DNA of 64,000 nucleotides from the NCBI RefSeq assembly GCF_003286075.1, contig NZ_QLUV01000001.1, forward strand, positions 558,001 to 622,000, written 5' to 3'. The notes below the pieces were generated by a model. The model was not told where the DNA came from. It worked only from the letters and a program-made list of their open reading frames with translations, and searched no databases. Positions 1 to 8,506 of the stretch are shown here, piece by piece. Origin of the DNA: Paracoccus endophyticus. GTDB lineage: Bacteria > Pseudomonadota > Alphaproteobacteria > Rhodobacterales > Rhodobacteraceae. Each line of letters starts with the position of its first letter. Positions within the stretch are counted from its first letter, which is position 1. A program made the position numbers and the translations under genes.

Positions 1-801
1 GCCGGCTGTATCCAGAAAGGTGACAGCAAGCCCGCCCAGATCGCCATGCCATTCAAGAACGTCGCGTGTCGTGCCTGCCGTGTCACTGACCAGCGCCATG
101 TCCCGACGCGCGATCCGGTTCAGCAGCGACGACTTGCCCGCATTCGGAGGGCCGATGATCGCGACCTCGAACCCCTCGCGCAGCCGTTCGGCGGCGGGAA
201 AGCCGTCCAGCATGGCGATAATGTCGTGACGCACTGACCCGAGCAGATCGAACACTTCGCCCGGAACGTCTTCAGGCACATCCTCATCGGCGAAATCCAG
301 CGTCACTTCGATCAGCGCGCCCGCGCGGATCAACCGCGTCCGCAATCCGCTCGCCCAACGGCGCAGATCGCCCGCAGCCACCTGCATCGCCTGCCTGCGC
401 TGGCTTTCCGTCTCGGCGGCCAGCAGGTCCGACAGCGCCTCCGCCTCACTCAGGGTCAATCTGCCATTCAGGAACGCGCGCCGGGTGAACTCGCCCGCCT
501 CGGCCATCCGCGCGCCACGATCCCGCAGGGCCGCGTGCAGCCGCCTGACAATGACCGGGGCGCCATGCAGATGAAACTCGACGACCTCTTCGCCGGTAAA
601 GCTCGCACCGCTCTCGAACCGGATCACCAGCGCGCGGTCGATCATCTCGCCGTCGGTCAGCGCACGCACCTCGGCACGCCGCGGCTCCGGCAGGGGACCC
701 GCAAGCGCCTCGCCGATCGCGCGGGCCTCGGGTCCGCTCAGGCGAACGATCGAGACCCCGCCGCGTCCCGGCGGCGTCGCTTCGGCGAAGATGGTGTCCA
801 T
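1..801 (-). CDS. mnmE: tRNA uridine-5-carboxymethylaminomethyl modification GTPase MnmE (partial)
   Basis: MnmE works with MnmG to place the (carboxymethyl)aminomethyl group on U34 of certain tRNAs. Only the first 267 residues lie in the window; the 3' part runs off the left edge. The N-terminal tetrahydrofolate-binding domain is seen at about residues 1-117 (start MDTIFAEATPPGRGG). The inserted G domain begins near residue 213, with the P-loop GPPNAGKSS at 217-225, the switch TAGTTRD and the G3 motif DTAG at the cut. The ATG start lies 7 nt after the rho stop codon, so rho and mnmE are probably cotranscribed, an order common beside alphaproteobacterial origins. Identification is firm; only the end is missing. 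Confidence 0.96.
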   Translation of the reverse strand, partial: MDTIFAEATPPGRGGVSIVRLSGPEARAIGEALAGPLPEPRRAEVRALTDGEMIDRALVIRFESGASFTGEEVVEFHLHGAPVIVRRLHAALRDRGARMAEAGEFTRRAFLNGRLTLSEAEALSDLLAAETESQRRQAMQVAAGDLRRWASGLRTRLIRAGALIEVTLDFADEDVPEDVPGEVFDLLGSVRHDIIAMLDGFPAAERLREGFEVAIIGPPNAGKSSLLNRIARRDMALVSDTAGTTRDVLEWHGDLGGLAVTFLDTAG

Positions 802-808
802 GCCATCC

Positions 809-2080
809 TCAGGCGTTCATCGATTCGAAGAAATCGGCGTTCGTCTTGGTCTGCTTCAGCTTCGAAATCAGGAACTCGACGGCATCGGTCGTGCCCATGG
901 GGTTCAGGATGCGGCGCAGCAGATAGGTCTTCTGCAGATCCTTCTGGTCCACCAGCAGCTCCTCCTTCCGCGTCCCGGATTTCAGGATGTCCATCGCCGG
1001 GAAGACGCGCTTGTCGGCCACCTTGCGGTCCAGCACGATCTCGCTGTTGCCGGTGCCCTTGAACTCCTCGAAGATCACCTCGTCCATGCGGGATCCGGTG
1101 TCGATCAGCGCCGTCGCGATGATCGTCAACGATCCGCCTTCCTCGATGTTGCGGGCCGCGCCAAAGAACCGCTTGGGCCGCTGCAGCGCATTCGCATCAA
1201 CGCCACCTGTCAGCACCTTGCCCGACGACGGCACGACCGTGTTGAACGCCCGCCCCAGGCGGGTGATCGAATCCAGCAGGATCACCACATCCCGCTTGTG
1301 CTCGACCAGACGCTTGGCCTTTTCGATCACCATTTCGCTGACCGCCACGTGACGCGTTGCCGGTTCGTCGAAGGTCGATGAGATCACCTCTCCCTTGACG
1401 GACCGTTGCATGTCGGTGACTTCCTCCGGCCGCTCGTCGATCAGCAGCACGATCAGATAGCACTCGGGATGGTTCTTCTCGATCGAATTGGCGATGTTCT
1501 GCAGCAGCACCGTCTTGCCCGTGCGCGGGGGGGCCACGATCAGCGACCGCTGGCCTTTCCCGATCGGCGCCACCAGGTCGATGATCCGGGCCGAGCGGTC
1601 CTTGATGGTCGGATCGTCCACTTCCATCTTCAGCCGCTCGTCGGGATACAGCGGGGTCAGGTTCTCGAACGCCACCTTGTGGCGCGCCTTCTCGGGGTCC
1701 TGGAAATTGATGCGCTCGACGCGGGTCAGTGCGAAATATCGTTCGGTCTCGCCCGGTGCGCGGATCACCCCCTCGACCGTGTCGCCGGTGCGCAGCGAAT
1801 GCTGCCGGATCATGTCGGGGCTGACATAGATGTCATCGGGGCCCGGCAGATAATTCGCCTCGGGCGAGCGCAGGAACCCGAAGCCGTCCTGAACGACCTC
1901 CAGCACGCCATCGCCGCCAATGTCGAATCCATCCTCGGCATGCTCCTTGAGCAGCGAGAACATCATCTCGCCCTTGCGCATGGTCGAGGCGTTCTCGATC
2001 TCCCATTCCTCGGCCATGGCCAGCAGGTCGGCCGGGCTCTTGGCTTTCAGATCGGCCAGGTTGAGACGTTCGTCGCTCAT
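809..2080 (-). CDS. rho: transcription termination factor Rho
   Basis: Hexameric RNA-dependent ATPase and helicase that ends transcription at Rho-dependent sites. The product is 423 residues, close to the 419 of E. coli Rho. The Rho N-terminal domain (start [16 protein letters not shown]) is followed by the cold-shock-like RNA-binding domain with GFGFLRSPE. The ATPase core has the P-loop APPRTGKT, the Walker [14 protein letters not shown] and the SITRLGRA segment. The frame stays open upstream, but the ATG at 2080 gives the family N-terminus, so I prefer it. A 139-nt leader with a strong hairpin separates it from hemJ. Rho often regulates its own leader; here that is inference. Confidence 0.97.
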   Translation of the reverse strand: MSDERLNLADLKAKSPADLLAMAEEWEIENASTMRKGEMMFSLLKEHAEDGFDIGGDGVLEVVQDGFGFLRSPEANYLPGPDDIYVSPDMIRQHSLRTGDTVEGVIRAPGETERYFALTRVERINFQDPEKARHKVAFENLTPLYPDERLKMEVDDPTIKDRSARIIDLVAPIGKGQRSLIVAPPRTGKTVLLQNIANSIEKNHPECYLIVLLIDERPEEVTDMQRSVKGEVISSTFDEPATRHVAVSEMVIEKAKRLVEHKRDVVILLDSITRLGRAFNTVVPSSGKVLTGGVDANALQRPKRFFGAARNIEEGGSLTIIATALIDTGSRMDEVIFEEFKGTGNSEIVLDRKVADKRVFPAMDILKSGTRKEELLVDQKDLQKTYLLRRILNPMGTTDAVEFLISKLKQTKTNADFFESMNA

Positions 2081-2158
2081 CAGGTCACCATGTGCCCCAT
2101 CCACGCCCGGTTGATGGCGCTGCGGCATGATTGCAGGTCGGAAGGAATCGCACCGGAC

Positions 2159-2193
2159 GGCGCGCAACCGTGCCCATAGCGCGGTTGCGCGCC
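2159..2193. terminator. 12-bp stem hairpin in the rho leader
   Basis: GGCGCGCAACCG (2159-2170) pairs perfectly with CGGTTGCGCGCC (2182-2193) around an 11-nt loop. It lies between the hemJ stop and the rho start. No T-run follows on either strand. It could be a weak hemJ terminator, an RNA-stability element or part of rho autoregulation. Confidence 0.55.
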
Positions 2194-2219
2194 GTTCGTC
2201 AATCTTGTCGCCGACCGTC

Positions 2220-2666
2220 TCAGAACTTCACGATCACCGACAGCACGATCACCACCATCAGCAGCGTCGGAACCTCGTTCATCAGGCGATAGCTGCGCCC
2301 GCTTCGCCCTGCGCCGGTGGACAGCCGCCGCCGCTCGATCATCAGCCAGTGGTGAAACACCGACATGCCGATGACTGCTGCCGCCTTCGTCCAGGGCCAG
2401 ACCATCGTCCAGTCCACGATGCCCGGCGTGAACACCAGTGCCAGCCCGGCGATCCAGGTGGCGATCGAGGCCGGACCCATGATCACGCGAAGCAGCTTGA
2501 ATTCCATGATGCGAAAGCTGTCCACCGGCTCGGGACCCGTGCCGGCGCGTTCGGCATGATAGACGAACAGTCGTGGCAGATAGAACAGCCCCGCCATCCA
2601 CGAGATCACGGCCATGACATGGAATGCCTTGATCCATGGATACCAGCTCGCCAGCAGATCGCCCAT
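2220..2666 (-). CDS. hemJ: HemJ-type protoporphyrinogen IX oxidase
   Basis: Small integral membrane protein of 148 residues that oxidises protoporphyrinogen IX to protoporphyrin IX in heme and bacteriochlorophyll synthesis. It has the family's four hydrophobic segments and the N-terminal [16 protein letters not shown] stretch with the conserved histidine (His16), followed by [20 protein letters not shown] ribosome site ends 5 nt before the ATG at 2666, which fixes the start although the frame stays open further upstream. It stands between the predicted origin and rho; hemE, often its neighbour in related genomes, is not beside it here. Confidence in the family is high, and function is inferred from the family. 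Confidence 0.9.
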   Translation of the reverse strand: MGDLLASWYPWIKAFHVMAVISWMAGLFYLPRLFVYHAERAGTGPEPVDSFRIMEFKLLRVIMGPASIATWIAGLALVFTPGIVDWTMVWPWTKAAAVIGMSVFHHWLMIERRRLSTGAGRSGRSYRLMNEVPTLLMVVIVLSVIVKF

Positions 2667-2763
2667 TCGGCACCTCCTGCTTCTCTTTCTTAGATAAGAG
2701 AGAGAAAGGGAAGATGATGTAGTTGGGCCTGTGCATCGTTGAATCCGGCCGAGTCGCACCCGG

Positions 2764-2772
2764 TTTTCCACA
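2764..2772 (+). promoter_or_regulatory. DnaA box (one mismatch)
   Basis: TTTTCCACA differs from the consensus TTATCCACA only at position 3. It is part of the DnaA-box cluster of the putative origin. Confidence 0.6.
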
Positions 2773-2783
2773 GAAACACTGCT

Positions 2784-2792
2784 TGTGGACAA
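2784..2792 (-). promoter_or_regulatory. DnaA box (one mismatch)
   Basis: TGTGGACAA is the reverse complement of TTGTCCACA, one change from the consensus. It lies 11 bp from the preceding box, in the opposite orientation. Confidence 0.6.
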
Positions 2793-2862
2793 ATCCGGTA
2801 AAATTCACGAGCCAGATCGTCCAAGATATTGGTCCCGTATGACTAATCCGTTTCCCTGGACC

Positions 2863-2871
2863 TGTGGATAA
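2863..2871 (-). promoter_or_regulatory. perfect DnaA box
   Basis: TGTGGATAA is the exact reverse complement of the consensus TTATCCACA. It is the strongest single box in the hemJ-aroE gap. Confidence 0.75.
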
Positions 2872-3107
2872 TCCGTGTTGTCCCCGTGCGGTGGACAATC
2901 ATCCACCCCCTTGTCCCCTTGTGGAGGATGCGGCGGCCTTCCCGGTCCGGGACCGGCGGTTTGCGCCCACCCACCCGAACCGGCGCATTCATCCCCAGCC
3001 GCTCCTCCCCGGGCGGGGCCATCTGTCCACAGCCCTGTCCCCAGACGGGGCACTTTCCCCCCTGGACGGCGCGCGCTAACGTCGCGCTCAACGATCCCGG
3101 ATGCGTC

Positions 3108-3983
3108 ATGACCGACACACGCCCACCCGCCGACCCGATGCCTGGCCCTGACGCGGGGCCGTCGCCGATCCCCTTGGCCGGGGTCGTCGGCTGGCCCGTG
3201 GCGCAGTCGCGCTCGCCGCGCCTTCACGGCCATTGGCTGGCGCGGCATGGCCTGGCGGGACACTATGTCCCCTTGCCGGTCGCGCCCGAGGATCTGGCCC
3301 AGGTCCTGCGCGCCCTTCCTCGCGCGGGGTTCGTCGGGCTGAACGTCACCATCCCGCACAAGCAGGCGGTGCTGGCGCTCGCCGACAGTGTCACCGACCG
3401 GGCGGCGCTGATCGGGGCCGCCAACACGCTGGTGTTCCGCGGGGGGCGCATCCATGCCGACAACACCGACGGGTATGGCTTTGTGGCCAATCTTCGGCAG
3501 CACGCGCCGGACTGGGTTCCCGCGGCCGGCGCCGCGGCCGTGATCGGTGCGGGCGGCGCGGCGCGGGCGGTGGTGGCCTCGCTTCTGGAATGCGGGGTCC
3601 CGGAACTGCGGATTACCAACCGGACCCGCCTCCGGGCCGACCAGATCAAGGCGGAATTCGGCGCGCGCGTGGTCGTCTATGACTGGGCGCAGGCCGCCAA
3701 CATGCTCGAAGGGGCGGCCACCGTCGTCAACGCGACCTCGCTGGGCATGGACGGCAAGCAACCCCTGCGCCTTCCGCTGGATGCGCTGGACCCCGGGGCG
3801 CTTGCGACCGATCTGGTCTATACTCCCCTGGATACCCCCTTCCTGCGCCAGGCGCGGGATCGCGGCTGCCGGACGGTCGATGGCCTGGGCATGCTGCTGC
3901 ACCAGGCCGCGCCGGGGTTCGAACGCTGGTTCGGCGTCCGCCCGCAGGTGGACGACGATCTGCGCCGGGCCGTGCTGGCATGA
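3108..3983 (+). CDS. aroE: shikimate dehydrogenase (NADP+)
   Basis: Reduces 3-dehydroshikimate to shikimate in aromatic amino acid synthesis. The product is 291 residues, somewhat longer than E. coli AroE (272) because of a Pro-rich N-terminus of about 20 residues. The substrate domain shows [13 protein letters not shown] and NVTIPHK with the catalytic lysine, then ANTLVF and NTDGYGF. The Rossmann glycine motif is [11 protein letters not shown], and NATSLGM follows. The ATG at 3108 is chosen because codons further upstream run into the DnaA-box region and look non-coding. The stop overlaps the coaE start (ATGA), indicating translational coupling. Confidence 0.96.
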   Translation: MTDTRPPADPMPGPDAGPSPIPLAGVVGWPVAQSRSPRLHGHWLARHGLAGHYVPLPVAPEDLAQVLRALPRAGFVGLNVTIPHKQAVLALADSVTDRAALIGAANTLVFRGGRIHADNTDGYGFVANLRQHAPDWVPAAGAAAVIGAGGAARAVVASLLECGVPELRITNRTRLRADQIKAEFGARVVVYDWAQAANMLEGAATVVNATSLGMDGKQPLRLPLDALDPGALATDLVYTPLDTPFLRQARDRGCRTVDGLGMLLHQAAPGFERWFGVRPQVDDDLRRAVLA

Positions 3984-4573
3984 GCTTTCGTCTGGGACTG
4001 ACCGGCGGGATCGGGATGGGCAAGACCACGACCGCGCGCCTGTTCGCGCAGCGCGGCCATCCGGTCTGGGACGCCGATGACGCCGTGCACCGGCTGTACG
4101 CGCCGGGGGGCGCGGCCGTGGCCCCTGTCGCGGCTGCGTTTCCCGCCGCGCTGGTCGCGGGCGGCATCGACCGGGCGGCGCTGAAATCCGCCCTGTCCGA
4201 CGACCCAGGGGCGCTGGCGCGGCTGGAATCCATCGTGCACCCGCTGGTGGCCGCCGACCGCGCGGCTTTCGTCGCGCGCCACAGGGACGCGCCGCTGGTC
4301 GTTTTGGACATCCCCCTGCTGTTCGAAACGGGCGCCGAGGCCGAGATGGACGGCACCGCCGTCGTGTCCGCGCCGGCCCCCGTTCAGCGGGCCCGCGTGC
4401 TGGCCCGGCCGGGCATGACGCCGCAGATGCTGGACCTGATCCTGTCGCGCCAGATGCCGGATGCCGACAAGCGCGCCCGCGCCCGCTGGGTCATTCCGAC
4501 CGACACCCCCGAAACCGCGGCCGCGGCGGTGGACGCCCTCTGCGCCGACATCTTGGGACGACCCGATGCGTGA
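3980..4573 (+). CDS. coaE: dephospho-CoA kinase
   Basis: Catalyses the last step of coenzyme A synthesis, phosphorylating the 3'-hydroxyl of dephospho-CoA. The product is 197 residues, normal for the family. It has the P-loop [11 protein letters not shown] near residue 9, the DADDAVH acidic motif, the VHPLV segment and the [10 protein letters not shown] motif. It overlaps aroE by 4 nt and dnaQ by 8 nt, forming a tight aroE-coaE-dnaQ unit. Confidence 0.96.
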   Translation: MSFRLGLTGGIGMGKTTTARLFAQRGHPVWDADDAVHRLYAPGGAAVAPVAAAFPAALVAGGIDRAALKSALSDDPGALARLESIVHPLVAADRAAFVARHRDAPLVVLDIPLLFETGAEAEMDGTAVVSAPAPVQRARVLARPGMTPQMLDLILSRQMPDADKRARARWVIPTDTPETAAAAVDALCADILGRPDA

Positions 4574-5282
4574 AATCGTGCTGGACACCGAAACCACCGG
4601 CTTCGACCCCGACCGCGGCGACCGCGTCGTCGAGATCGGCGCGGTCGAACTGCTGAACCATCTGCCGACGGGGCGGCATTTCCACGTCTATCTCAACCCC
4701 GACCGCGACATGCCCGCCGAGGCGCAGGCCGTCCACGGCCTGTCGTCCGAGTTCCTGCGCGACAAGCCGCGGTTTCCCGACATTCTCGACGACTTCAACC
4801 GCTTCCTCGGGCCGGAGGCGCGGATCATCATCCACAACGCGACCTTCGACATGAAATTCCTGAACGCCGAGCTGCGCCGGGCGGGCCAGCCGCCCCTTCC
4901 GCAGGGCCGCGCGCTGGACACGCTGGCCATGGCGCGGGAAAAGTTTCCCGGCTCGCCCGTCACGCTGGATGCGCTGTGCCGCCGCTTCGGGATCGACAAC
5001 TCGGGCCGCACCCTGCACGGGGCGCTGCTGGACAGCGAGCTTCTGGCCGAGGTCTATCTCGAGCTGATCGGCGGCCGCCAGCCCGACCTGGTGCTGGTGG
5101 CGCCGACCCGCGCGACGGCCGGCAACGATGCCGGCGGCACAGGCGTGTTGCGTCCCCGCCCGCCGCGTCCCGTGGCGCTGCCGCCCCGCCTCTCGCCGGC
5201 CGAGGCGCAGGCCCACGCGGCCTTTGTCCAGCGGCTGGGTCCGAATGCGGTCTGGCTGCGCTATCCGGCCGCCCTCGGCTGA
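4566..5282 (+). CDS. dnaQ: DNA polymerase III epsilon subunit (3'-5' proofreading exonuclease)
   Basis: Proofreading exonuclease of the replicative polymerase, 238 residues. ExoI is seen at the very N-terminus ([10 protein letters not shown], Asp and Glu metal ligands). ExoII lies near residue 95 ([12 protein letters not shown]) and ExoIII-epsilon in the segment [17 protein letters not shown]. The C-terminal 50 residues are Pro/Ala-rich and probably form the flexible tail that contacts the polymerase alpha subunit. The start overlaps the end of coaE. Its position right of the putative origin matches Caulobacter-like gene order. Confidence 0.96.
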   Translation: MREIVLDTETTGFDPDRGDRVVEIGAVELLNHLPTGRHFHVYLNPDRDMPAEAQAVHGLSSEFLRDKPRFPDILDDFNRFLGPEARIIIHNATFDMKFLNAELRRAGQPPLPQGRALDTLAMAREKFPGSPVTLDALCRRFGIDNSGRTLHGALLDSELLAEVYLELIGGRQPDLVLVAPTRATAGNDAGGTGVLRPRPPRPVALPPRLSPAEAQAHAAFVQRLGPNAVWLRYPAALG

Positions 5283-5349
5283 GCCGGGAAGGCAGGGGCC
5301 GGTCGCGGCCGCGGTTGCCTAAGCCTGTCCCGCAAGGCATGGTCGCGCC

Positions 5350-6264
5350 ATGATCGGGTCCCTCCGCGACGTCTGGCAGTTCATCTCCGCCGTGATGGAA
5401 CGGATGGACAAGATCCACATGGGCCTGATCGCCGCGGGCGTGGCGTTCTATGCGATGTTCGCGGTCTTTCCGGGCCTTGCCGCCATGATCGCCCTGTGGG
5501 GCCTGTGGTTCGACCCCGCGATCATCCAGGAATACGACAGCTATGTTGACGAGTTCCTGCCCACCGAGGCGGCCGACATCGTGCACGCCCAGATCGACGC
5601 GCTCACCTCGGGCGGGCGCACCAAGCTGGGCTGGACCTCGGCCATCTCGTTCCTGGTCGCGACGGTCGCAGCGCGGGCCGGGGTGGATGCGCTGGTGCGG
5701 GGACTGAACGCCGCCTATGGCGTGCGGTCCCATTCCACCATTGCCGGTTTCATCCTGGCCTATGTCCTGACGCTGGCGATCGTCGGCGTCGTGCTGATGG
5801 GGCTGACGACCATCGTGATCGTGCCGCTGGCGTTCAACTTCCTTCAGGCCGGTCCGCTTCGGGCGTGGCTGGTCAGCTATGTGCCCTGGGGCGCGATGTT
5901 CCTGATCGTGATCATCGCGATAGGAATCCTCTATCGCTATGGACCCAACGTCAAGACGCCGCCCACGCCGATCTTTACCTGGGGCGCGCTGTTCGCCGCC
6001 GTGGCCTGGGGCCTGGCGTCGCTGGCCTTCTCGGCCTATCTGACCAGCTTCAACAGCTACAACCGGATCTATGGGTCCATCGGCGCGGTCGTGGCGCTGC
6101 TGATGTGGTTCTATCTGGCGGGCTTTTCGGTCATGCTCGGCGCGCTCATGAATGTCGAACTCAGCCGCCGCCGCCGCGTCGCGCAGGCCCGCAAGGCCCG
6201 CGACCTGGCCCGCCAGATGGCTGCCGAGAAGAACGCCGCCCGGCCGCAGGGCGCGGCCGACTGA
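5350..6264 (+). CDS. YihY/BrkB family inner membrane protein
   Basis: Membrane protein of 304 residues from the YihY/virulence factor BrkB family; the molecular function of this family is unsettled. It shows about six hydrophobic segments and the family's GVAFYAMFAVFPGLAAMIAL stretch near residue 30. The later NRIYGSIGAVVALLMWFYL stretch is also typical. The basic C-terminal tail (SRRRRVAQARKARD) is presumably cytoplasmic. It lies 67 nt after dnaQ and may be read from the same transcript. Older names such as ribonuclease BN are mistaken for this family. Confidence 0.9.
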   Translation: MIGSLRDVWQFISAVMERMDKIHMGLIAAGVAFYAMFAVFPGLAAMIALWGLWFDPAIIQEYDSYVDEFLPTEAADIVHAQIDALTSGGRTKLGWTSAISFLVATVAARAGVDALVRGLNAAYGVRSHSTIAGFILAYVLTLAIVGVVLMGLTTIVIVPLAFNFLQAGPLRAWLVSYVPWGAMFLIVIIAIGILYRYGPNVKTPPTPIFTWGALFAAVAWGLASLAFSAYLTSFNSYNRIYGSIGAVVALLMWFYLAGFSVMLGALMNVELSRRRRVAQARKARDLARQMAAEKNAARPQGAAD

Positions 6265-6399
6265 CGCGGGCGGCGCGGCTCGCCGCGTGGGGCGACAGGC
6301 CTGCGGACCGCGTCTTGCGCCCGTCCGCCGCCGCTGGCAGGGTCCGCGCGGCAGGCCCATCCCGCAGGGGCGCGGGCCCCTGGCGCAGGAAAGGGCATC

Positions 6400-7461
6400 A
6401 TGGACACGCGTGACCTGGGCGGTCTGACCGTCAGCGACCTCTGCCTCGGCACGATGACCTTCGGGCGCGACACCGACCGGGCGACCGCCTTCGACCAGAT
6501 GGACCGCGCCCTGGAGGCGGGGATCACCTTCTGGGACACGGCCGAGATGTATCCCGTGAACCCCGTGACCGCCGAGGCCCATGGGCGCACCGAATCGATC
6601 ATCGGCGCCTGGCTGGCCAGCCGCGGTCGGCGCGACCGGGTGCAGATCGCCACCAAGGCCAGCGGCAAGGGCGGCAACGGCCGCTTCAGCCGCGACAACG
6701 CGGGCTTTGGCGCCGATGCCATCGCCGATGCGGTGGACGGGTCGCTGCGGCGGCTGGGGACCGACCGGATCGACCTCTATCAGCTGCACTGGCCCGAACG
6801 GGGGTCCTATGCCTTCCGGCAGCACTGGCGCTATGACCCGCGGGGGACATCCGCGGCCCGGGTGCGCGACCACATGGACGGTGTGCTGGGCGTGCTGGCC
6901 GATCTGGTCGCGGCCGGAAAGGTGGGCCGGTTCGGCCTGTCGAACGAAACCGCCTGGGGCATGATGCAGTGGCTGGCCGCCGCCGATCGCACGGGGGGGC
7001 CGCGCGCGGTCACGATCCAGAACGAATACTCGGCGCTGTGCCGGCTCTACGACACCGACCTGGCCGAACTGGGTGAGAAGGAGGGGATCACCCTCATGGC
7101 CTATTCGCCCCTCGCGGCAGGGCTGCTCAGCGGGAAATACGCGGGCGGCAGCGTGCCGACACCCAGCCGCGCGGCGGGCGACCTGGTCCACGGCGGCGCG
7201 GGCGACCTGGGCGGCCGGCGAACCCCCCAGGGCATCGCGGCGTCCGGCGCGTGGCTGCGGCTGGCCGCCGAGCTGGGGCATGACCCGGTGCACATGGCCA
7301 TCGCCTTTGTCCGGCAACGGCCGTTTCCGACCATCCCGATCCTGGGCGCGACCTCGTCCGAGCAGCTTGATCACCTGATCGCGGGACGGGGCCTAGTGCT
7401 CGATCGCGCCGCGCTGGCGGCGATCGACCGGTTCCACCGCGACCATCCGCTGCCGTTCTGA
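6400..7461 (+). CDS. aldo/keto reductase (Tas-like)
   Basis: NADPH-dependent oxidoreductase of 353 residues in the aldo/keto reductase superfamily, closest in appearance to the Tas/YghZ-type proteins. The catalytic tetrad is visible: Asp in FWDTAEMYPVNP with the Tyr of the same motif, Lys in IATKASGKG, and His in YQLHWPERG. A C-terminal NADP-binding stretch follows (IPILGATSSEQL). The substrate cannot be told from sequence. A 135-nt gap without a clear motif precedes it. Orientation matches the next two genes, but the spacing does not force an operon. Confidence 0.9.
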   Translation: MDTRDLGGLTVSDLCLGTMTFGRDTDRATAFDQMDRALEAGITFWDTAEMYPVNPVTAEAHGRTESIIGAWLASRGRRDRVQIATKASGKGGNGRFSRDNAGFGADAIADAVDGSLRRLGTDRIDLYQLHWPERGSYAFRQHWRYDPRGTSAARVRDHMDGVLGVLADLVAAGKVGRFGLSNETAWGMMQWLAAADRTGGPRAVTIQNEYSALCRLYDTDLAELGEKEGITLMAYSPLAAGLLSGKYAGGSVPTPSRAAGDLVHGGAGDLGGRRTPQGIAASGAWLRLAAELGHDPVHMAIAFVRQRPFPTIPILGATSSEQLDHLIAGRGLVLDRAALAAIDRFHRDHPLPF

Positions 7462-7526
7462 CGCAGCGGCGGGCGTGACGCGCGGCGGCTGTCCCGCCAT
7501 CCTGCCGCCATCACGAAGGAGAGTTC

Positions 7527-8495
7527 ATGCTGCCCCCCATCCTGCAACACCTGCGTCTTCCCGTCGTCGCCTCGCCCATGTTCATCGTGTCCGGCCCCGA
7601 GCTGGTCATCGCCCAGTGCAAGGCGGGCATCGTCGGCAGCTTTCCGGCGCTGAACGCGCGCGAGGCCGAGGGCGAGCCGCCGCTTCTGGACGCCTGGCTG
7701 ACCCGCATCGCCGAGGAATTGGATCGCCACAACCAGGCCAACCCCGACACCCCGGCCGCACCCTTTGCGGTGAACCAGATCGTGCACCGCTCGAACGCCC
7801 GGCTGGACCGCGACATCGAGATCTGCCACCGCCACCGCGTCCCGATCTGGATCACGTCACTGGGCGCCCGCCCCGAGGTGAACGCCGCCGCCCATGACTG
7901 CGGCGGCATCGCGCTGCACGACATCATCAACGCGACATTCGCCCGCAAGGCGCTGGACAAGGGCGCCGACGGGCTGATCGCGGTGGCGGCGGGCGCGGGC
8001 GGCCACGCGGGGGTCCAGAGCCCCTTCGCCCTGATCCAGGAGATCCGCGCCTTCTTCGACGGCCCGCTGCTGCTGTCGGGCGCGATCGCCACGGGCGGCG
8101 CGGTGCTGGCGGCGCAGGCGATGGGGGCCGACCTCGCCTATATCGGCAGCCCCTTCATCGCCACGACCGAGGCGAACGCGCAGCCCGACTACAAGCAGAT
8201 GATCGTGGACTGCGGGGCCGAGGACATCGTGAACTCGTCCCTGTTCACGGGCATCCATGGCAATTACCTCAAGCCGTCGATCCGGGCGGCGGGGCTGGAC
8301 CCCGACGCGCTGGACCAGGCCGACGCCAGCACGATGGATTTCGGCAAGGCAGCGACCAGGGCCAAGGCCTGGAGCCAGATCTGGGGATCGGGCCAGGGCA
8401 TCGGCGCCGTCCGGGCGATCACCCCCGCCGCGGGGCTGGTGGACCGGCTGGCCCGGGAATACGCCGAGGCGAAACGGACGCTCTGCGCGGGCTGA
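7527..8495 (+). CDS. nitronate monooxygenase (FMN-dependent)
   Basis: FMN enzyme of the nitronate monooxygenase / 2-nitropropane dioxygenase family, which oxidises toxic nitronates such as propionate-3-nitronate. The product is 322 residues in one TIM-barrel domain. Typical segments are LRLPVVASPMFIVSGPELVIA at the N-terminus (here trimmed to the family's strand 1), AGAGGHAG around the middle, the phosphate-binding LLLSGAIATGGAVLAA, and GADLAYIGSPFIAT. The start has a clear AAGGAGAG ribosome site. The exact substrate is not assured; related flavoproteins share this fold. Confidence 0.88.
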   Translation: MLPPILQHLRLPVVASPMFIVSGPELVIAQCKAGIVGSFPALNAREAEGEPPLLDAWLTRIAEELDRHNQANPDTPAAPFAVNQIVHRSNARLDRDIEICHRHRVPIWITSLGARPEVNAAAHDCGGIALHDIINATFARKALDKGADGLIAVAAGAGGHAGVQSPFALIQEIRAFFDGPLLLSGAIATGGAVLAAQAMGADLAYIGSPFIATTEANAQPDYKQMIVDCGAEDIVNSSLFTGIHGNYLKPSIRAAGLDPDALDQADASTMDFGKAATRAKAWSQIWGSGQGIGAVRAITPAAGLVDRLAREYAEAKRTLCAG

Positions 8496-8506
8496 AGGGG
8501 CAGACC

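Larger units (their letters stand above)
2667..3107. other. putative chromosomal replication origin (oriC)
   Basis: A 441-bp gap without a credible gene. hemJ-rho-mnmE diverge from it to the left and aroE-coaE-dnaQ to the right, the flanking set known from alphaproteobacterial origins. It holds one perfect DnaA box, two one-mismatch boxes and several two-mismatch boxes (for example 2890-2898, 2899-2907 and 3023-3031). Two GANTC methylation-type sites occur at 2741 and 2751. An AT-rich, partly palindromic tract (2681-2722, with CTTAGATAAG at 2689-2698) is the best candidate for an unwinding element. The call rests on motif clustering and synteny. Confidence 0.72.
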
